Shown: in pieces, positions 7,715-17,443 of the stretch | Numbering within the stretch: the stretch's first letter is position 1 | Layout of the letters: the number at the start of each line of letters is the position of its first letter | Assembly: GCA_030425205.1 (NCBI GenBank) | Contig: JAUIAP010000006.1 | Coordinates: 124,001 to 188,000, forward strand | Direction: 5' to 3' | DNA: 64,000 nucleotides | Origin: Anaerolineae bacterium | GTDB lineage: Bacteria; Chloroflexota; Anaerolineae; Promineifilales; Promineifilaceae | Translations under genes and position numbers: made by a program | The notes under the pieces: model-generated | What the model was told of the DNA's origin: nothing | Databases searched by the model: none | The model's input: the letters and a program-made list of their open reading frames with translations, nothing else

Positions 7715-8998
7715 CTACGCCGTTGTAATTAGTAGTTCCTCAGCACGATTGACGCGAATGTTTCCCTCGCTGACAAGCTGATTGGCAATGCGCTGGACTT
7801 GTCCGTTCACGGCGCCAGCCGCAAGCGCGACTTGGCGAGCGTGCATTCGCATGTGGCCTTTTTGAATCCCATCGGTGGCGAGGGCGCGGATGGCCGCGAG
7901 ATTTTGCGCCAGACCGACACAGGCCATCACTTCCGCAAGTTCTTGCGAGCCTGAAACGTCTAAAATTTTCATGGCGACCTGCGCCGTTGGATGTACTTTC
8001 GTCGCACCACCGACCGTGCCGACCGCCAATGGCAACGTCATTTCACCAACGAGATCGCCGTTTTCGTTAACGTGCCAATCGGTGAGTGCGCGATATTGTC
8101 CGTCGCGGGCCGCATATGCGTGTGCGCCAGCTTCAATGGCACGCCAGTCGTTGCCCGTCGCAATGCAGACGGCGTCGATGCCGTTCATGATGCCCTTGTT
8201 ATGCGTCGTCGCACGATAGGGATCGACGACAGCAAAGGCGTTGGCTTCGGCAATACGTTGGGCAACTTCGCGTCCATCCATGCCGTCACGAGTCAGTGAA
8301 TCGGCGGGGATGACGCAACGAGCGGTTGCTGTGCGGCGATCGGTTAGATTGGAGAGAATGCGTAAGTTGGTGCGTCCGCCCGTCAGTTCGGCGATGATCG
8401 GGGCGATCGTCTCGGCCGCGGTGTTGATTGCGTTCGCGCCCATGGCGTCGCGGCAATCGTACAAGAGATGCACAACCATCATCGCGCCAACGGGTGTCTC
8501 GTCAAAACGACGCACTTCAATATCACGTGAACCGCCACCACGACGGACGATATTTTGCGAAACGGAATCGGCCGATCGCATCAACAATTCCCGATTTGCC
8601 TCAACATTGGCAACCGCCTCATCCATATCGGGAATGTCCAAAACTTGCACCTGCCCGATCATGATCGGATCAGATGACTCCGTTTGGAACCCGCCACCCG
8701 CTCGCGCCAATTTTGCTGCATAGCTGACAGCCGCCAAAACGCTTGGCTCTTCAACCGCCATTGGAACGAGATAATCTTTTCCATTAACTTGGAAGTTGGC
8801 AGCAATGCCTAACGGCAAAGCGTGTGTGGCAATCGCGTTTTCGATCATGCTGTTGGCCGTGTCGTTCGACAACCCGCCGTCAGCCAAAACATCAATCTCC
8901 TCGTCGGACAAACCGGCCCATTCAGCAACAATGCCGATGCGCTCTCCGCGAGTCAATTTATAAAAACCTGAAAGTTGTGATGATTTTGTGGCGACCAT
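7715..8998 (-). CDS. mvaA: Hydroxymethylglutaryl-CoA reductase, class II
   Basis: About 427 residues. Reduces HMG-CoA to mevalonate. Class II motifs in order: EEPSVLAAVS with the substrate-binding Glu, DAMGANAIN, the HNKGIMNGIDAV Lys-containing loop, and GTVGGATKVHPTA. The C-terminus has the mobile flap region with the His of the GHMRMHARQ segment. It is the first gene of a leftward set with HMG-CoA synthase, GNAT, thiolase-like and DUF35 genes. In a biosynthetic setting this suggests isoprenoid supply by mevalonate rather than a catabolic role. ATG at 8998 (MVATKSS) was chosen; AAGAAGAA precedes it. Mevalonate kinase and later enzymes are not in the window. Confidence 0.93.
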   Translation of the reverse strand: MVATKSSQLSGFYKLTRGERIGIVAEWAGLSDEEIDVLADGGLSNDTANSMIENAIATHALPLGIAANFQVNGKDYLVPMAVEEPSVLAAVSYAAKLARAGGGFQTESSDPIMIGQVQVLDIPDMDEAVANVEANRELLMRSADSVSQNIVRRGGGSRDIEVRRFDETPVGAMMVVHLLYDCRDAMGANAINTAAETIAPIIAELTGGRTNLRILSNLTDRRTATARCVIPADSLTRDGMDGREVAQRIAEANAFAVVDPYRATTHNKGIMNGIDAVCIATGNDWRAIEAGAHAYAARDGQYRALTDWHVNENGDLVGEMTLPLAVGTVGGATKVHPTAQVAMKILDVSGSQELAEVMACVGLAQNLAAIRALATDGIQKGHMRMHARQVALAAGAVNGQVQRIANQLVSEGNIRVNRAEELLITTA

Positions 8999-9230
8999 AG
9001 TTCTTCTTTTCTTATATCCCAACGGAACTTACAGAGGCTCGTACAAGCCGTCAATTGTTCTAAATTTCACTATCAATAACCCGATTATAGTAGAAAAGAA
9101 CTGTCAAATACTGTCAGGCAGGGGGTGGAAGCGCGATTTGGGGGATTTTGGGAGGGGAAATTCGGCAAATATGCGCGATGAGCGGTGGGCAGCAGGACTT
9201 TGGTACTGTGTGCCGCAGCCTGCTTCCAGC

Positions 9231-10001
9231 TCAGTTACGCGTGGCCGTCACGGTCAAAAAACCATCTGTTACTTCAACATTTGTAAAGCGATAGCTGCCC
9301 GGCACATAGCTGAGGGCCGTCAACAGTGTACCGTTGAGACGATTGACGGCGAGTCGCGTGATGGTGTCGGGAAGCTCAATTTGCCCAACGGTGGCAGAGT
9401 TAGCAGCGAGTTGGAGCGTGCCGTCGGGGGTGACATAGGGGATTAAGATGATGGCGAATGGGGCACGAATCGGCCGAATAACCTCCCCCGTCACGACGAT
9501 CTGCCCATCTTCCAACGTCGCATTCAATCCGTCTAAACGAGCATCCCCCGTGTCAATTTCATCACGGCGTAACGCATTGGTCAACTGTGCTTCGGTAATC
9601 GTAAATTGGACATTGCCATTGGCATCTGGCTGAACCTGTCCCAGCAATTCTTGTAGGCTACGCCCCGTGTCGAGCAGATTGGTTCCTTCTTCGGCGGCGC
9701 GTGTGGCAACGACCTGCGCATTGGCTGCCGCCGTGGCTGCGGCCGATTGGGCGTTAACGATGGTCGTTGGCGCGGCGGCAATGGCGGTGGCAGCGCGGGC
9801 GCGCGCAGTGGCGGCATACGTTGGCGCAACAGCGATTGCTGTACCCGCAACCATTTCACCACGCGCACGGATATCTTCTAGCCTTTCACGATTTTCGTCC
9901 GAAAGTTGGCTGCATGCAGATAGTGTCAATAAGATGACCAGCAGCATGAGATGGACGAGCGTTTGCGTGGCAGGGATTATGCGTTTACGGGCAAAATACA
10001 T
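9231..10001 (-). CDS. Lipoprotein with LmeA/DUF2140-like C-terminus
   Basis: 256 residues. Signal and lipobox LTLSAC at about 26-31, then an Ala/Thr-rich helical stretch (about 45-100), then a beta-rich domain: FTITEAQLTNAL, LDGLNATLEDGQIVVTGEV, and strands to the end. The 'TEAQL...ATLEDGQIVVTGE' pattern resembles LmeA/DUF2140-type lipid-binding domains, but the match is by eye and weak. Function unknown. Its 5' end overlaps the 3' end of the SRAP gene by 25 bp. The 232 bp on the right-hand side of the mevalonate operon and left of this gene hold no recognisable gene. Confidence 0.7.
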   Translation of the reverse strand: MYFARKRIIPATQTLVHLMLLVILLTLSACSQLSDENRERLEDIRARGEMVAGTAIAVAPTYAATARARAATAIAAAPTTIVNAQSAAATAAANAQVVATRAAEEGTNLLDTGRSLQELLGQVQPDANGNVQFTITEAQLTNALRRDEIDTGDARLDGLNATLEDGQIVVTGEVIRPIRAPFAIILIPYVTPDGTLQLAANSATVGQIELPDTITRLAVNRLNGTLLTALSYVPGSYRFTNVEVTDGFLTVTATRN

Positions 10002-10633
10002 TCGGCTCCCTCATTTGATGGCTTGTTGACATAGGTAGAGACGGGGGTCGTCACAAGTGCATTATCTCGAAACGGTCGCAGCAGCGATTGGACGGCTGGC
10101 AATGGGGCGGACGTGTCGAGCCATAAATCGTAATCATTCGTCTCAACAATGACGGGCATACGATTATGGATCGGCTTCATCGTCTCATTCGGCGTGGTTG
10201 TCAGCAGCGTACAGGTTTGCAACCCTTGCCACTCTTCCCACAATCCCGCCACAGCAAACAGGTCGTAGTCAGGAAAGTGAATGTGCATCGGCTGCTTGCC
10301 TTCAGGCCGTTTTTGCCATTCATAGAAACCCGTCATTGGCACGAGACAACGCCGCCGTTTGTAGGCATTGCGAAACGAGGGTTTTTCATGCGCCGTCTCC
10401 GAGCGTGCGTTGATCATTTTGTAGCCAATTTTGGCATCTTTTGCCCAACTGGGAATCAGGCCCCACTGAAAATGGGTTAGTTCCCGTTGCCCATGCAGAT
10501 CGAGTCGCACGGCCGACACGGGTTGTGATGGCGCAATGTTGTAGCGAGAGACAAGCTGCGCTGGCACATTGTCCACGTCAAACGCGGCAGCGAGTTGTTC
10601 GGGAGTTGTGATGAGGTTGAATCGTCCGCACAT
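9977..10633 (-). CDS. SOS response-associated peptidase (SRAP/HMCES-YedK family)
   Basis: 218 residues. The protein starts MCGRFNL, and after Met removal the Cys at position 2 is the residue that forms a covalent link with abasic sites in single-stranded DNA. Other family landmarks: WGLIPSWAKD, INARSET, RRRCLVPMTGFYEW with the conserved Glu, and a late TTTPN...HNRMPVI containing the active-site His. The start at 10633 is fixed by the need for Cys2. Role: shielding abasic sites during replication, from family knowledge. No LexA box was recognised upstream. Confidence 0.93.
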   Translation of the reverse strand: MCGRFNLITTPEQLAAAFDVDNVPAQLVSRYNIAPSQPVSAVRLDLHGQRELTHFQWGLIPSWAKDAKIGYKMINARSETAHEKPSFRNAYKRRRCLVPMTGFYEWQKRPEGKQPMHIHFPDYDLFAVAGLWEEWQGLQTCTLLTTTPNETMKPIHNRMPVIVETNDYDLWLDTSAPLPAVQSLLRPFRDNALVTTPVSTYVNKPSNEGAECILPVNA

Positions 10634-10703
10634 AGTTAGCCAATGGCGCGCGGGGCGTGAATCGTTGAGAAAGCTATTCCCACAATTCACGGATCACGCG
10701 CCG

Positions 10704-11177
10704 CTAGAGATCGTTGAGATTGATAAACCCAGTACCGCCGATGGCTGGCGGAACCTGTCCAATAACGTGTTCCGCATGGGCGGCTTTATGATGCTTATTG
10801 AAGCGGCCGGGTGTTGGGAATGGGGGATTTCGGCCGAAAAGATACCGATCGATCAAGTAGGCCATTATCTCGACATCGTAGTTGTCGTCAATCGTGCGAT
10901 ATTGGGCAGGGTCACGGTTGACGAGGACGTAGGGCGCGACAAGGTGATCTTCATTTGGCTCGAGGCGCAACTTGAAGATGCACGACCCAGAGCTCGCGCG
11001 ATGGAAATAGACCCAACTATCTTCGTAGAAGATAAACCATTTGTCTTGTGGGCTACGGGGAATGTAACCGTTCTTGAGGAGAGGAACATGTTCGGCCGAA
11101 ATGACGCCGTCCAGCTCCAAGCGGGCAACGGCCTCTGGCAGCTCCTTAATTTTCCAAGAATCTCGCGTTGCAATCAT
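10704..11177 (-). CDS. Conserved-looking protein of unknown function
   Basis: 157 residues, cytoplasmic, no signal or membrane segment. The central part KWFIFYEDSWVYFHRASSG, then C-I-F-K-L-R-L-E, suggests a compact alpha/beta protein. A later DDNYDVEIMAYLIDRYLFG helix may pack on it. I do not recognise a named family with confidence. It overlaps the upstream ABC-2 permease stop by 4 nt (ATGA), so it is translationally coupled to it. Confidence 0.75.
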   Translation of the reverse strand: MIATRDSWKIKELPEAVARLELDGVISAEHVPLLKNGYIPRSPQDKWFIFYEDSWVYFHRASSGSCIFKLRLEPNEDHLVAPYVLVNRDPAQYRTIDDNYDVEIMAYLIDRYLFGRNPPFPTPGRFNKHHKAAHAEHVIGQVPPAIGGTGFINLNDL

Positions 11178-12025
11178 AAATCTCGTGTCCCAAACAGTCG
11201 CATTGCCACCAACAGTAGACCGACAACATAGATAATCGCATAGATAATCATTGCATCACTCGGTTCATTGCCCACCGCAAATGGTCCCGCGAAACCATTG
11301 TTTATATCCAAACTGCGCGGCTGAAATAGCACAACCGCCTTGCGCCACAACGCCTCAATTGGCATCACCAAGCTGGCAACAATGCCGATGTTGATCGCCG
11401 TTTCATTCTGTAAAAAGCTGCCAAACATCTCGACCCAGCCACCAATAAAGGCCAGTCCATAGAGCATAAACGCCACCACGCCGTTTGCCAGCGTTGATAG
11501 CCGTGTGCCACCCAAAATGCTCACCGTCATCACAATTACCGCGTTAAACGCCATCAACAACATTCCCTGCAAGACATTGTCAAATGTAAAACCGATTCGC
11601 AAATAGACGAACAATAGAATGCTCCCAGAGAGCAGCAAACTATAAACAACCGCCATCAATGCAAACCCCAGCCACTTTCCCAACACAATTTCCCAGCGAC
11701 GCATCGGCTTTGTCACCAGCGTATCGATCAGGCGTGACTCAACCTCGTTGGATATCGCCGCCACCGAAACCAGCACCGACATAATGACAACAAGAAAATT
11801 GGTTACGTACAGTCCTGTCACCGATAGCGCACTGATTGGGATCAGATCAAGTTCACTGTTTAGATCAAGTCCATACTTCTGGATGTCGCGAATGATATAG
11901 TGCAATCCGGTCGAGAAGAGTGTTACAAACAAGATGCCCATGATAAGCGCGACCCAGAGAATGCGGCGTCGTTGGGCCTCACGGATGGTCAGTTGTGCGA
12001 TAATCCAAGTTGACATGAATGGCAT
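11174..12025 (-). CDS. ABC-2 type transporter permease
   Basis: About 283 residues with six hydrophobic segments. MSTWIIAQLTIREAQRRRILW opens the protein, and ...VAAISNEVESRLIDTLVTKPMRRWEIVLGKWLG is the typical cytoplasmic loop of ABC-2 permeases. The encoded partner ATPase is not adjacent: the neighbours are an unknown protein (4-nt overlap) and a carboxyltransferase. The start may be 12016 (MSTW) rather than 12025. Export substrate unknown. Confidence 0.82.
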   Translation of the reverse strand: MPFMSTWIIAQLTIREAQRRRILWVALIMGILFVTLFSTGLHYIIRDIQKYGLDLNSELDLIPISALSVTGLYVTNFLVVIMSVLVSVAAISNEVESRLIDTLVTKPMRRWEIVLGKWLGFALMAVVYSLLLSGSILLFVYLRIGFTFDNVLQGMLLMAFNAVIVMTVSILGGTRLSTLANGVVAFMLYGLAFIGGWVEMFGSFLQNETAINIGIVASLVMPIEALWRKAVVLFQPRSLDINNGFAGPFAVGNEPSDAMIIYAIIYVVGLLLVAMRLFGTRDL

Positions 12026-12037
12026 TGTAGCAAATTT

Positions 12038-13573
12038 TTAGAGTGGAATGTTGCCGTGCTTTTTGGGCGGATTTTGATCGCGTTTATTGGCCAGCATGTT
12101 GAGGGCGTCGATCAGATAGGGACGCGTTTGGGCTGGTTCGATCACGTCATCAACATAACCACGACGAGCGGCAGTGTAGGGATTGGCGACTTGGGCGCGA
12201 TAGTCTGCGACGAGTTCAGCTTTTTTGGCGACGGGATCAGCAGCAGCGGCAATTTCACGACGGAAGATAATATCGGCCGCCCCATCAGGCCCCATGACGG
12301 CAATTTCGGCCGATGGCCATGCCACATTGACATCTGCCCGAATGTGTTTGCTGTTCATCACACAATATGCGCCACCATACGCCTTGCGCGTCACGACCGT
12401 CAGCTTTGGCACAGTAGCCTCGCAAAACGCATAGAGCAGCTTTGCCCCTTTGCGAATGATGCCCCGATGTTCCTGATCTACGCCGGGTAAAAAGCCCGGC
12501 ACATCCTCAAAGACAAGTAGCGGAATGTTAAACGCATCACAGAAACGCACAAATCGTGCCGCCTTTTCGCTGGCATCGATATCCAACACCCCCGCCAACA
12601 CCATCGGTTGATTCGCCACAATCCCAACGGACTTACCATCAAGCCGCGCAAATCCAACGACGATATTCTGCGCGTACAGTTCCTGCACTTCCATAAATGT
12701 GTCGCGGTCGATGATGCGCGTGATGACCTCTTTGATGTCGTAAGGCTTGTTGGCACTGTCAGGGATAATTGTGTTGAGTGCTTCATCGGCACGCAAGGGA
12801 TCATCACCTACATCGACCAACGGTGGCTCTTCAGAATTGTTAGAGGGCAGATAAGCGAGCATCTGGCGCACCTGTGCCAATGCGTCGAACTCCGTATCGG
12901 CCGCCATGTGCGCCACGCCACTGACCGAATTGTGGACGAGTGTTCCCCCTAAGTCACGCGCCGACACCTCTTCCCCTGTGACAGATTTAACGACTTCAGG
13001 CCCCGTAATAAACATATAGCTCGTCTTGCGCACCATGAAGATAAAGTCGGTCATCGCAGGGGAGTAAACTGCGCCACCCGCACATGGTCCCATGATGACG
13101 CTCAACTGCGGAATTACACCTGAAGCCAGCACGTTGCGCAAGAAAATATCAGCATATCCACCCAAGCTGACAACCCCCTCCTGAATGCGTGCGCCACCGC
13201 TATCGTTCAGACCGATCAGGGGTGCGCCATTTTTCAACGCCGTGTCCATGATTTTGACAACCTTTTCGGCATGAACTTCCCCCAAGCTGCCCCCAAGCAC
13301 GGTGAAATCTTGGCTGAAAACGTAGACCAATCGGCCGTCCACCTTTCCCCAACCCGTCACGACGCTATCGCCGACAAATTTCTTCTTGTCGAGACCAAAG
13401 TTGCGCTCGCGGTGTTCGACAAATGCATCTACCTCATGAAAGGTGTTGGGATCGAGCAACGCCTCAATGCGTTCGCGGGCCGTTAATTTTCCAGCCGCCT
13501 TCTGCTTGGCGATGCGGGCTTCACCACCGCCTAGTTGTGATTTTGTGCGTAATTCGTTTAACTCAGTGAACAT
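12038..13573 (-). CDS. Acyl-CoA carboxylase carboxyltransferase (beta) subunit
   Basis: 511 residues, full length for propionyl-CoA/methylmalonyl-CoA carboxyltransferases. [17 protein letters not shown], the GGSLGE loop, [12 protein letters not shown] (oxyanion site of the N-half), then the C-half with [29 protein letters not shown], and a final YIDDVI-like [10 protein letters not shown]. It transfers carboxyl from biotin to an acyl-CoA, most likely propionyl-CoA. The biotin carboxylase/biotin carrier subunit is not in the window. It is followed by the ABC-2 permease after 12 bp. Confidence 0.93.
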   Translation of the reverse strand: MFTELNELRTKSQLGGGEARIAKQKAAGKLTARERIEALLDPNTFHEVDAFVEHRERNFGLDKKKFVGDSVVTGWGKVDGRLVYVFSQDFTVLGGSLGEVHAEKVVKIMDTALKNGAPLIGLNDSGGARIQEGVVSLGGYADIFLRNVLASGVIPQLSVIMGPCAGGAVYSPAMTDFIFMVRKTSYMFITGPEVVKSVTGEEVSARDLGGTLVHNSVSGVAHMAADTEFDALAQVRQMLAYLPSNNSEEPPLVDVGDDPLRADEALNTIIPDSANKPYDIKEVITRIIDRDTFMEVQELYAQNIVVGFARLDGKSVGIVANQPMVLAGVLDIDASEKAARFVRFCDAFNIPLLVFEDVPGFLPGVDQEHRGIIRKGAKLLYAFCEATVPKLTVVTRKAYGGAYCVMNSKHIRADVNVAWPSAEIAVMGPDGAADIIFRREIAAAADPVAKKAELVADYRAQVANPYTAARRGYVDDVIEPAQTRPYLIDALNMLANKRDQNPPKKHGNIPL

Positions 13574-13585
13574 GTGGGATTTTCC

Positions 13586-14149
13586 TTAAGCGTTGTCCTG
13601 CTGCGGGCGGCTCTTCCACTCACTTGCCAGCAGACTATAAACTTCCAAATTAATATATTCGCCGCGCAACATAGCGACTTGGCGCAGTGTGCCTTCGTGT
13701 GTGAAACCCAAGCGCACCGGGACGGCCCAACTGCGCGTGTTGTTTGTCGCCGCTTCAATCACGATGCGGTTCATTTGCCAGTTGTCGATGGCATGGTTAA
13801 TGATGGCACGACACGCTTTGGTGATAATGCCATTGCCTTGTGCCGATTGTGCGATCCAGTAGCCAATTTCACAATCACGGTTTGTCCAGTTGATGCGGTT
13901 AAAACCAATCGCGCCAGCGATCTCTTCGTTGTACCAGATAGCGAGGTGCATTTGGCTCCGTTCACCAAACAGTTTGAGCGAGCCTTTGATAAAAGAGCGC
14001 GTGTCTTCAACGCTGTTTGTCGCATCGACCCAAGGCAGCCATTGGGCTAAGTGGGCACGGTTGGCATCAGTGATAGCGAATAGTGCCTCCGCATGACGGG
14101 GTTCCCAGAGGGTTAATTTTAGGTTGGGTTCAATTTCGTAGTAAAGCAT
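13586..14149 (-). CDS. RimJ/RimL-type GNAT N-acetyltransferase
   Basis: About 187 residues. LKLTLWEPRHAEALFAI, a DTRSFI helix, GAIGFNRINW and CEIGYWIAQSAQGNGIITKA form the acetyl-CoA site; NTRSWAVPVRLGFTHEGTLR is the C-terminal signature of RimL-like enzymes that acetylate protein N-termini or small amines. The start at 14149 (MLYYEIE) is preferred because nothing conserved precedes it. It lies 12 bp upstream of the carboxyltransferase gene and could be its operon leader. Confidence 0.87.
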   Translation of the reverse strand: MLYYEIEPNLKLTLWEPRHAEALFAITDANRAHLAQWLPWVDATNSVEDTRSFIKGSLKLFGERSQMHLAIWYNEEIAGAIGFNRINWTNRDCEIGYWIAQSAQGNGIITKACRAIINHAIDNWQMNRIVIEAATNNTRSWAVPVRLGFTHEGTLRQVAMLRGEYINLEVYSLLASEWKSRPQQDNA

Positions 14150-14272
14150 GGTATAAAAAGTTGCCAAAGGACCGCGACATCGTGCCGTATCATAACAGAT
14201 GACAACTTGAAGCTGGCGCGATTATAACTTGAACGTGGTAGAGTTGATGGAAATTTTAATGAGGTATATGCG

Positions 14273-14614
14273 ATGGCTACAACACCAGAATATGCAGCAG
14301 AAGTGGCGGAGATGATCGGCCGATTTCATCCCATCAATACGAAGAAGATGTTTGGCGGTGTGGGGATATTTTCGGCCGAATCTGGCAATATGTTCGCCCT
14401 GATCACGTCAGAAGACCTGCTTCACTTCAAAGTAGACGACAGTAATCGCGCCGATTACGAGGCGGCAGGCTCAGAACAGTTTGCGACGATGCCTTATTTT
14501 ATGTTGCCAGAGGGGATTTTGGAAGATGAGAGTGAACTGGGCGAGTGGGTACGAAAATCGGCCGAAATCGCCGCCCGTCAACCACCCAAAAAGAAACGCA
14601 AAAAGAAACGTTGA
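14273..14614 (+). CDS. TfoX/Sxy N-terminal domain protein
   Basis: 113 residues. The N-terminal domain of TfoX is recognisable in TKKMFGGVGIF, FALITSEDLLHFKVDD and a final MPYFMLPE...W segment. The C-terminal half of full TfoX is missing, as in many short bacterial homologues, and the protein ends in a Lys/Arg tail (KKKRKKKR) that could bind nucleic acid. A GAGG ribosome-binding site lies 9 nt upstream. The gene contains three copies of TCGGCCGA in 342 bp, the densest cluster in the window. Confidence 0.85.
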   Translation: MATTPEYAAEVAEMIGRFHPINTKKMFGGVGIFSAESGNMFALITSEDLLHFKVDDSNRADYEAAGSEQFATMPYFMLPEGILEDESELGEWVRKSAEIAARQPPKKKRKKKR

Positions 14615-14623
14615 TGAAGTAGA

Positions 14624-14653
14624 GAGATTCCATTTTTGAAATAATGGAATCTC
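14624..14653. terminator. Hairpin between convergent genes
   Basis: GAGATTCCATT and its complement (11-bp stem, 8-nt loop) lie between the stops of the TfoX-like and ArsR-SRPBCC genes. There is no long T-run, so a bidirectional terminator role is only likely. Confidence 0.55.
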
Positions 14654-14665
14654 AGAAATCCATTA

Positions 14666-15415
14666 TCAAAACGTAAACGTCTCGCCAGTCTCCAATACAG
14701 TTTTCAAGCTCGACATGATGCGTGACCAGCCGTCAAGAAATCCTTCAACATACGGTACATCGGCCAAATCTTCATGGATCAATGTCAAGCGACACGCCGC
14801 TCCTTCTGGCTCAATCAGCCACGTCACCTTGGACTCGCCCACTGCTTCCGCCTCTGGCTCCCAGCGCGCATTAAACGTCTGAACAATTTTGTTGGGTGGG
14901 TCAATCTCGATAATTTTCCCATCCAGCAACGTCCCATTCTGACCCACATAACGATAATCGCTGCCGACCTGCCAATCGGTCTGCACAGTCGTACCAAAGT
15001 AGTAGCTTGGGGTTATTGCACCATTGGTGAGCGCATCCCACAGCTTTTCCTGCGTCGTCTGAATGTAAATCTGATAGCGATGTGTCACTGTGTCATTCAT
15101 GCTGTTATTCTCCAATTGATATTTCAAATCCGCGAGTTGCGATGTGACTGACTGGGCATACTTGCGTACCCAGCGGTCATAGACCAACTGGATTGGAACA
15201 GGATTGAGATAATGATGCTTTTCGCGCCCTACCTTCTCCGTCGTAATCAACTCTGCCTCTTCCAACAGTCGCAAATGCTTCATCACGCCGAAGCGCGACA
15301 TCTCCAGATATTGTTCTAGCTCACTTAACGACTGTCCATCTTGTCGATTAAGTTGATCGAGCAATTTGCGTCTGCTGGGGTCTGCGAGTGCCTTAAAAAT
15401 TAGATCCTGTTCCAT
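14666..15415 (-). CDS. ArsR-type HTH fused to SRPBCC (AHSA1-like) domain
   Basis: 249 residues with two domains. Residues 1-95 are a winged helix of the ArsR type (IFKALADPSRRKLLDQL, SELEQYLEMSRFGVMKHLRLLEEA, a YLNP end). Residues about 108-249 are an SRPBCC/AHSA1 lipid-binding-type domain (TTQEKLWDALTNG, WEPEAEAVGESKVTW, EGFLDGWSRIM). Usually these are two adjacent genes; here they are one polypeptide, which suggests a ligand-sensing repressor. Two copies of a likely operator overlap its own promoter, so it is probably autoregulated. It lies downstream of dnaK but has its own promoter behind a terminator. Confidence 0.88.
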   Translation of the reverse strand: MEQDLIFKALADPSRRKLLDQLNRQDGQSLSELEQYLEMSRFGVMKHLRLLEEAELITTEKVGREKHHYLNPVPIQLVYDRWVRKYAQSVTSQLADLKYQLENNSMNDTVTHRYQIYIQTTQEKLWDALTNGAITPSYYFGTTVQTDWQVGSDYRYVGQNGTLLDGKIIEIDPPNKIVQTFNARWEPEAEAVGESKVTWLIEPEGAACRLTLIHEDLADVPYVEGFLDGWSRIMSSLKTVLETGETFTF

Positions 15416-15417
15416 AC

Positions 15418-15476
15418 GTTACCTTTTAGTCACATTTTCTGGATGCATTATACGTTACCAAATGGTCACTTGTCAA
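15418..15476 (-). promoter_or_regulatory. Promoter and double operator of the ArsR-SRPBCC gene
   Basis: On the minus strand TTGACA (15471-15476), an 18-bp spacer and TATAAT (15447-15452) form a near-perfect sigma70-type promoter. The spacer contains the imperfect palindrome GTGACCATTTGGTAAC (15454-15469). A second copy, GTGACTAAAAGGTAAC (15418-15433), lies just before the start codon and includes the ribosome-binding site. Centre spacing is 36 bp. The placement is that of a repressor blocking both polymerase and ribosome. Confidence 0.82.
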
Positions 15477-15480
15477 GCAG

Positions 15481-15509
15481 CAAAAAAGCCAACCCACAAA
15501 AGGTTGGCT
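15481..15509 (-). terminator. dnaK terminator
   Basis: Stem AGCCAACC / GGTTGGCT (15487-15494, 15502-15509) with an A-run to its left gives a T-run on the minus strand, about 40 bp after the dnaK stop. Confidence 0.85.
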
Positions 15510-15545
15510 CTTAATTCTTTCTGTTTGAAAGAGGTTTGAAGGCGT

Positions 15546-17435
15546 TTACGCCGACTCAAACTCCCCTTCAACAATATCATCATCGGCCGATCCAGCATCA
15601 CCGCCGTCCGCTCCGCCACTGGGCGCAGCGCCGTCCTGATACATCGACTGACCCATTGCCATGCTCGCTGCCTGAACTTCGCCCATGAGCGTCTTCATCT
15701 GTTCGATGTCGTCGTTGCTCATTGCCTCTTTCAGTGCATCGACACGATTCTGTACGTTGCTCTTGATGTCGTCCGCGACATTTTCAGCCTCTTTCAAGCT
15801 CTTTTCCGTCTGGTATACCATCTGGTCAGCCTGATTGCGCACCTCAATTGCTTCGCGGCGTTTAGCATCTTCACCTGCATGACGCTCGGCATCATTGACC
15901 ATGCGATCAATGTCGCTCTGGTTCAAGTTCGTGCTGGCCTGAATCGTGACCGATTGCTCACGACCCGTCGCCTTGTCCTTCGCACTGACGTTGAGGATAC
16001 CATTTGCGTCGATATCAAACGTCACTTCGACCTGCGGGACACCACGTGGTGCGGCTGGAATGCCGTCCAAGCGGAACACGCCCAAAACGGTATTGTCATC
16101 TGCCATCGAACGCTCACCCTGCAACACCTTGATGTCTACAGCCGTTTGCCCATCTTCGGCCGTGCTAAACGTCTCAGCCTTGCGGGTCGGAATGGTCGTG
16201 TTACGCGGAATCAGCGTGGTCATCACGCTACCGAGCGTCTCCAAACCGAGCGAAAGCGGTGTCACATCGAGCAGGAGAACATCCTTGACATCACCAGCCA
16301 AAACACCACCCTGCAATGCTGCACCAAGTGCAACAACCTCATCGGGATTGACGCTCTTGTTTGGTTCTTGCCCCGTGATCTTCTTGACCATTTCCTGCAC
16401 CATCGGCATACGGGTCGAGCCACCAACCAATACAACTGCGTGCAGGTCACTGCTCGAAACACCTGAATCCTTCAGTGCATTTTTGATCGGTGCCTCAACG
16501 CGCTTCAGCAAGCCTTCCGTCAACTGCTCAAACTTTGAGCGGCTCAACGTCATTTGCAAGTGCTTGGGGCCAGTTGCATCGGCAGTAATGAACGGCAGAT
16601 TGATTTCTGTCTGCATCGTTGCCGACAGCTCAACTTTCGCCTTCTCTGATGCTTCACGGACGCGCTGCAACGCTTGACGATCTTGGCTCAGGTCGATGCC
16701 CTGATCCTTCTTATACTCGCTGATAATCCAGTTTGAGATCGCCTGATCCCAGTCATCACCACCGAGATGGGTGTCGCCGTTTGTCGCCAACACTTCGATC
16801 ACGCCCTCGCTAACCTCAAGCACGGAGACGTCAAACGTACCACCACCTAAGTCAAAAACGAGAATCGTCTGCTCACCTTTTTTGTCAACGCCGTATGCGA
16901 GTGCCGCCGCCGTTGGCTCATTGATGATGCGCATCACTTCAAGCCCTGCGATTTTGCCCGCGTCTTTGGTTGCCTGACGTTGGCTGTCGTTAAAATAGGC
17001 AGGCACGGTGATGACCGCTTTTGTCACGTCTTCACCAAGATAGGCCTCAGCGTCCCGTTTTAACTTGCTCAACACCATCGCAGAAATTTCCTGCGGCGTA
17101 TATTCGCGGTTCTTGACGGGAACCTTGATGCGGACGTCGCCGACAGGGCCACGTTCAAGCGCATAGGGTGTGTTTGCTTTTTCTTCTTGCGTTGCTGGGT
17201 CGTCATATTTTCGGCCGATAAATCGCTTAACCGAAAAGATTGTGTTGTCCGGATTGATGGTCGCTTGACGCTTTGCCGTCTGTCCAATCAGACGCTCACC
17301 GTCCTTTGCAAACGCAACCATCGACGGAACAGTACGCCCACCCTCCGCACTAGCGATAACGGTTGGCTCTCCACCTTCCATCACCGCAACGACCGAGTTT
17401 GTTGTTCCTAAGTCGATACCTACAATTTTGCTCAT
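15546..17435 (-). CDS. dnaK: Molecular chaperone DnaK (Hsp70)
   Basis: 629 residues, complete. [14 protein letters not shown] phosphate-binding loop, [40 protein letters not shown], then the substrate-binding domain with the [11 protein letters not shown] linker and a C-terminal Gly/Asp-rich tail ending VEGEFESA. It is an ATP-dependent chaperone. grpE and dnaJ are not adjacent. Upstream lies a CIRCE operator, so HrcA control is expected. ATG at 17435 with GGAG 9 nt upstream; a longer frame adds only non-conserved residues. Confidence 0.97.
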   Translation of the reverse strand: MSKIVGIDLGTTNSVVAVMEGGEPTVIASAEGGRTVPSMVAFAKDGERLIGQTAKRQATINPDNTIFSVKRFIGRKYDDPATQEEKANTPYALERGPVGDVRIKVPVKNREYTPQEISAMVLSKLKRDAEAYLGEDVTKAVITVPAYFNDSQRQATKDAGKIAGLEVMRIINEPTAAALAYGVDKKGEQTILVFDLGGGTFDVSVLEVSEGVIEVLATNGDTHLGGDDWDQAISNWIISEYKKDQGIDLSQDRQALQRVREASEKAKVELSATMQTEINLPFITADATGPKHLQMTLSRSKFEQLTEGLLKRVEAPIKNALKDSGVSSSDLHAVVLVGGSTRMPMVQEMVKKITGQEPNKSVNPDEVVALGAALQGGVLAGDVKDVLLLDVTPLSLGLETLGSVMTTLIPRNTTIPTRKAETFSTAEDGQTAVDIKVLQGERSMADDNTVLGVFRLDGIPAAPRGVPQVEVTFDIDANGILNVSAKDKATGREQSVTIQASTNLNQSDIDRMVNDAERHAGEDAKRREAIEVRNQADQMVYQTEKSLKEAENVADDIKSNVQNRVDALKEAMSNDDIEQMKTLMGEVQAASMAMGQSMYQDGAAPSGGADGGDAGSADDDIVEGEFESA

Positions 17436-17443
17436 CTTGTTTT

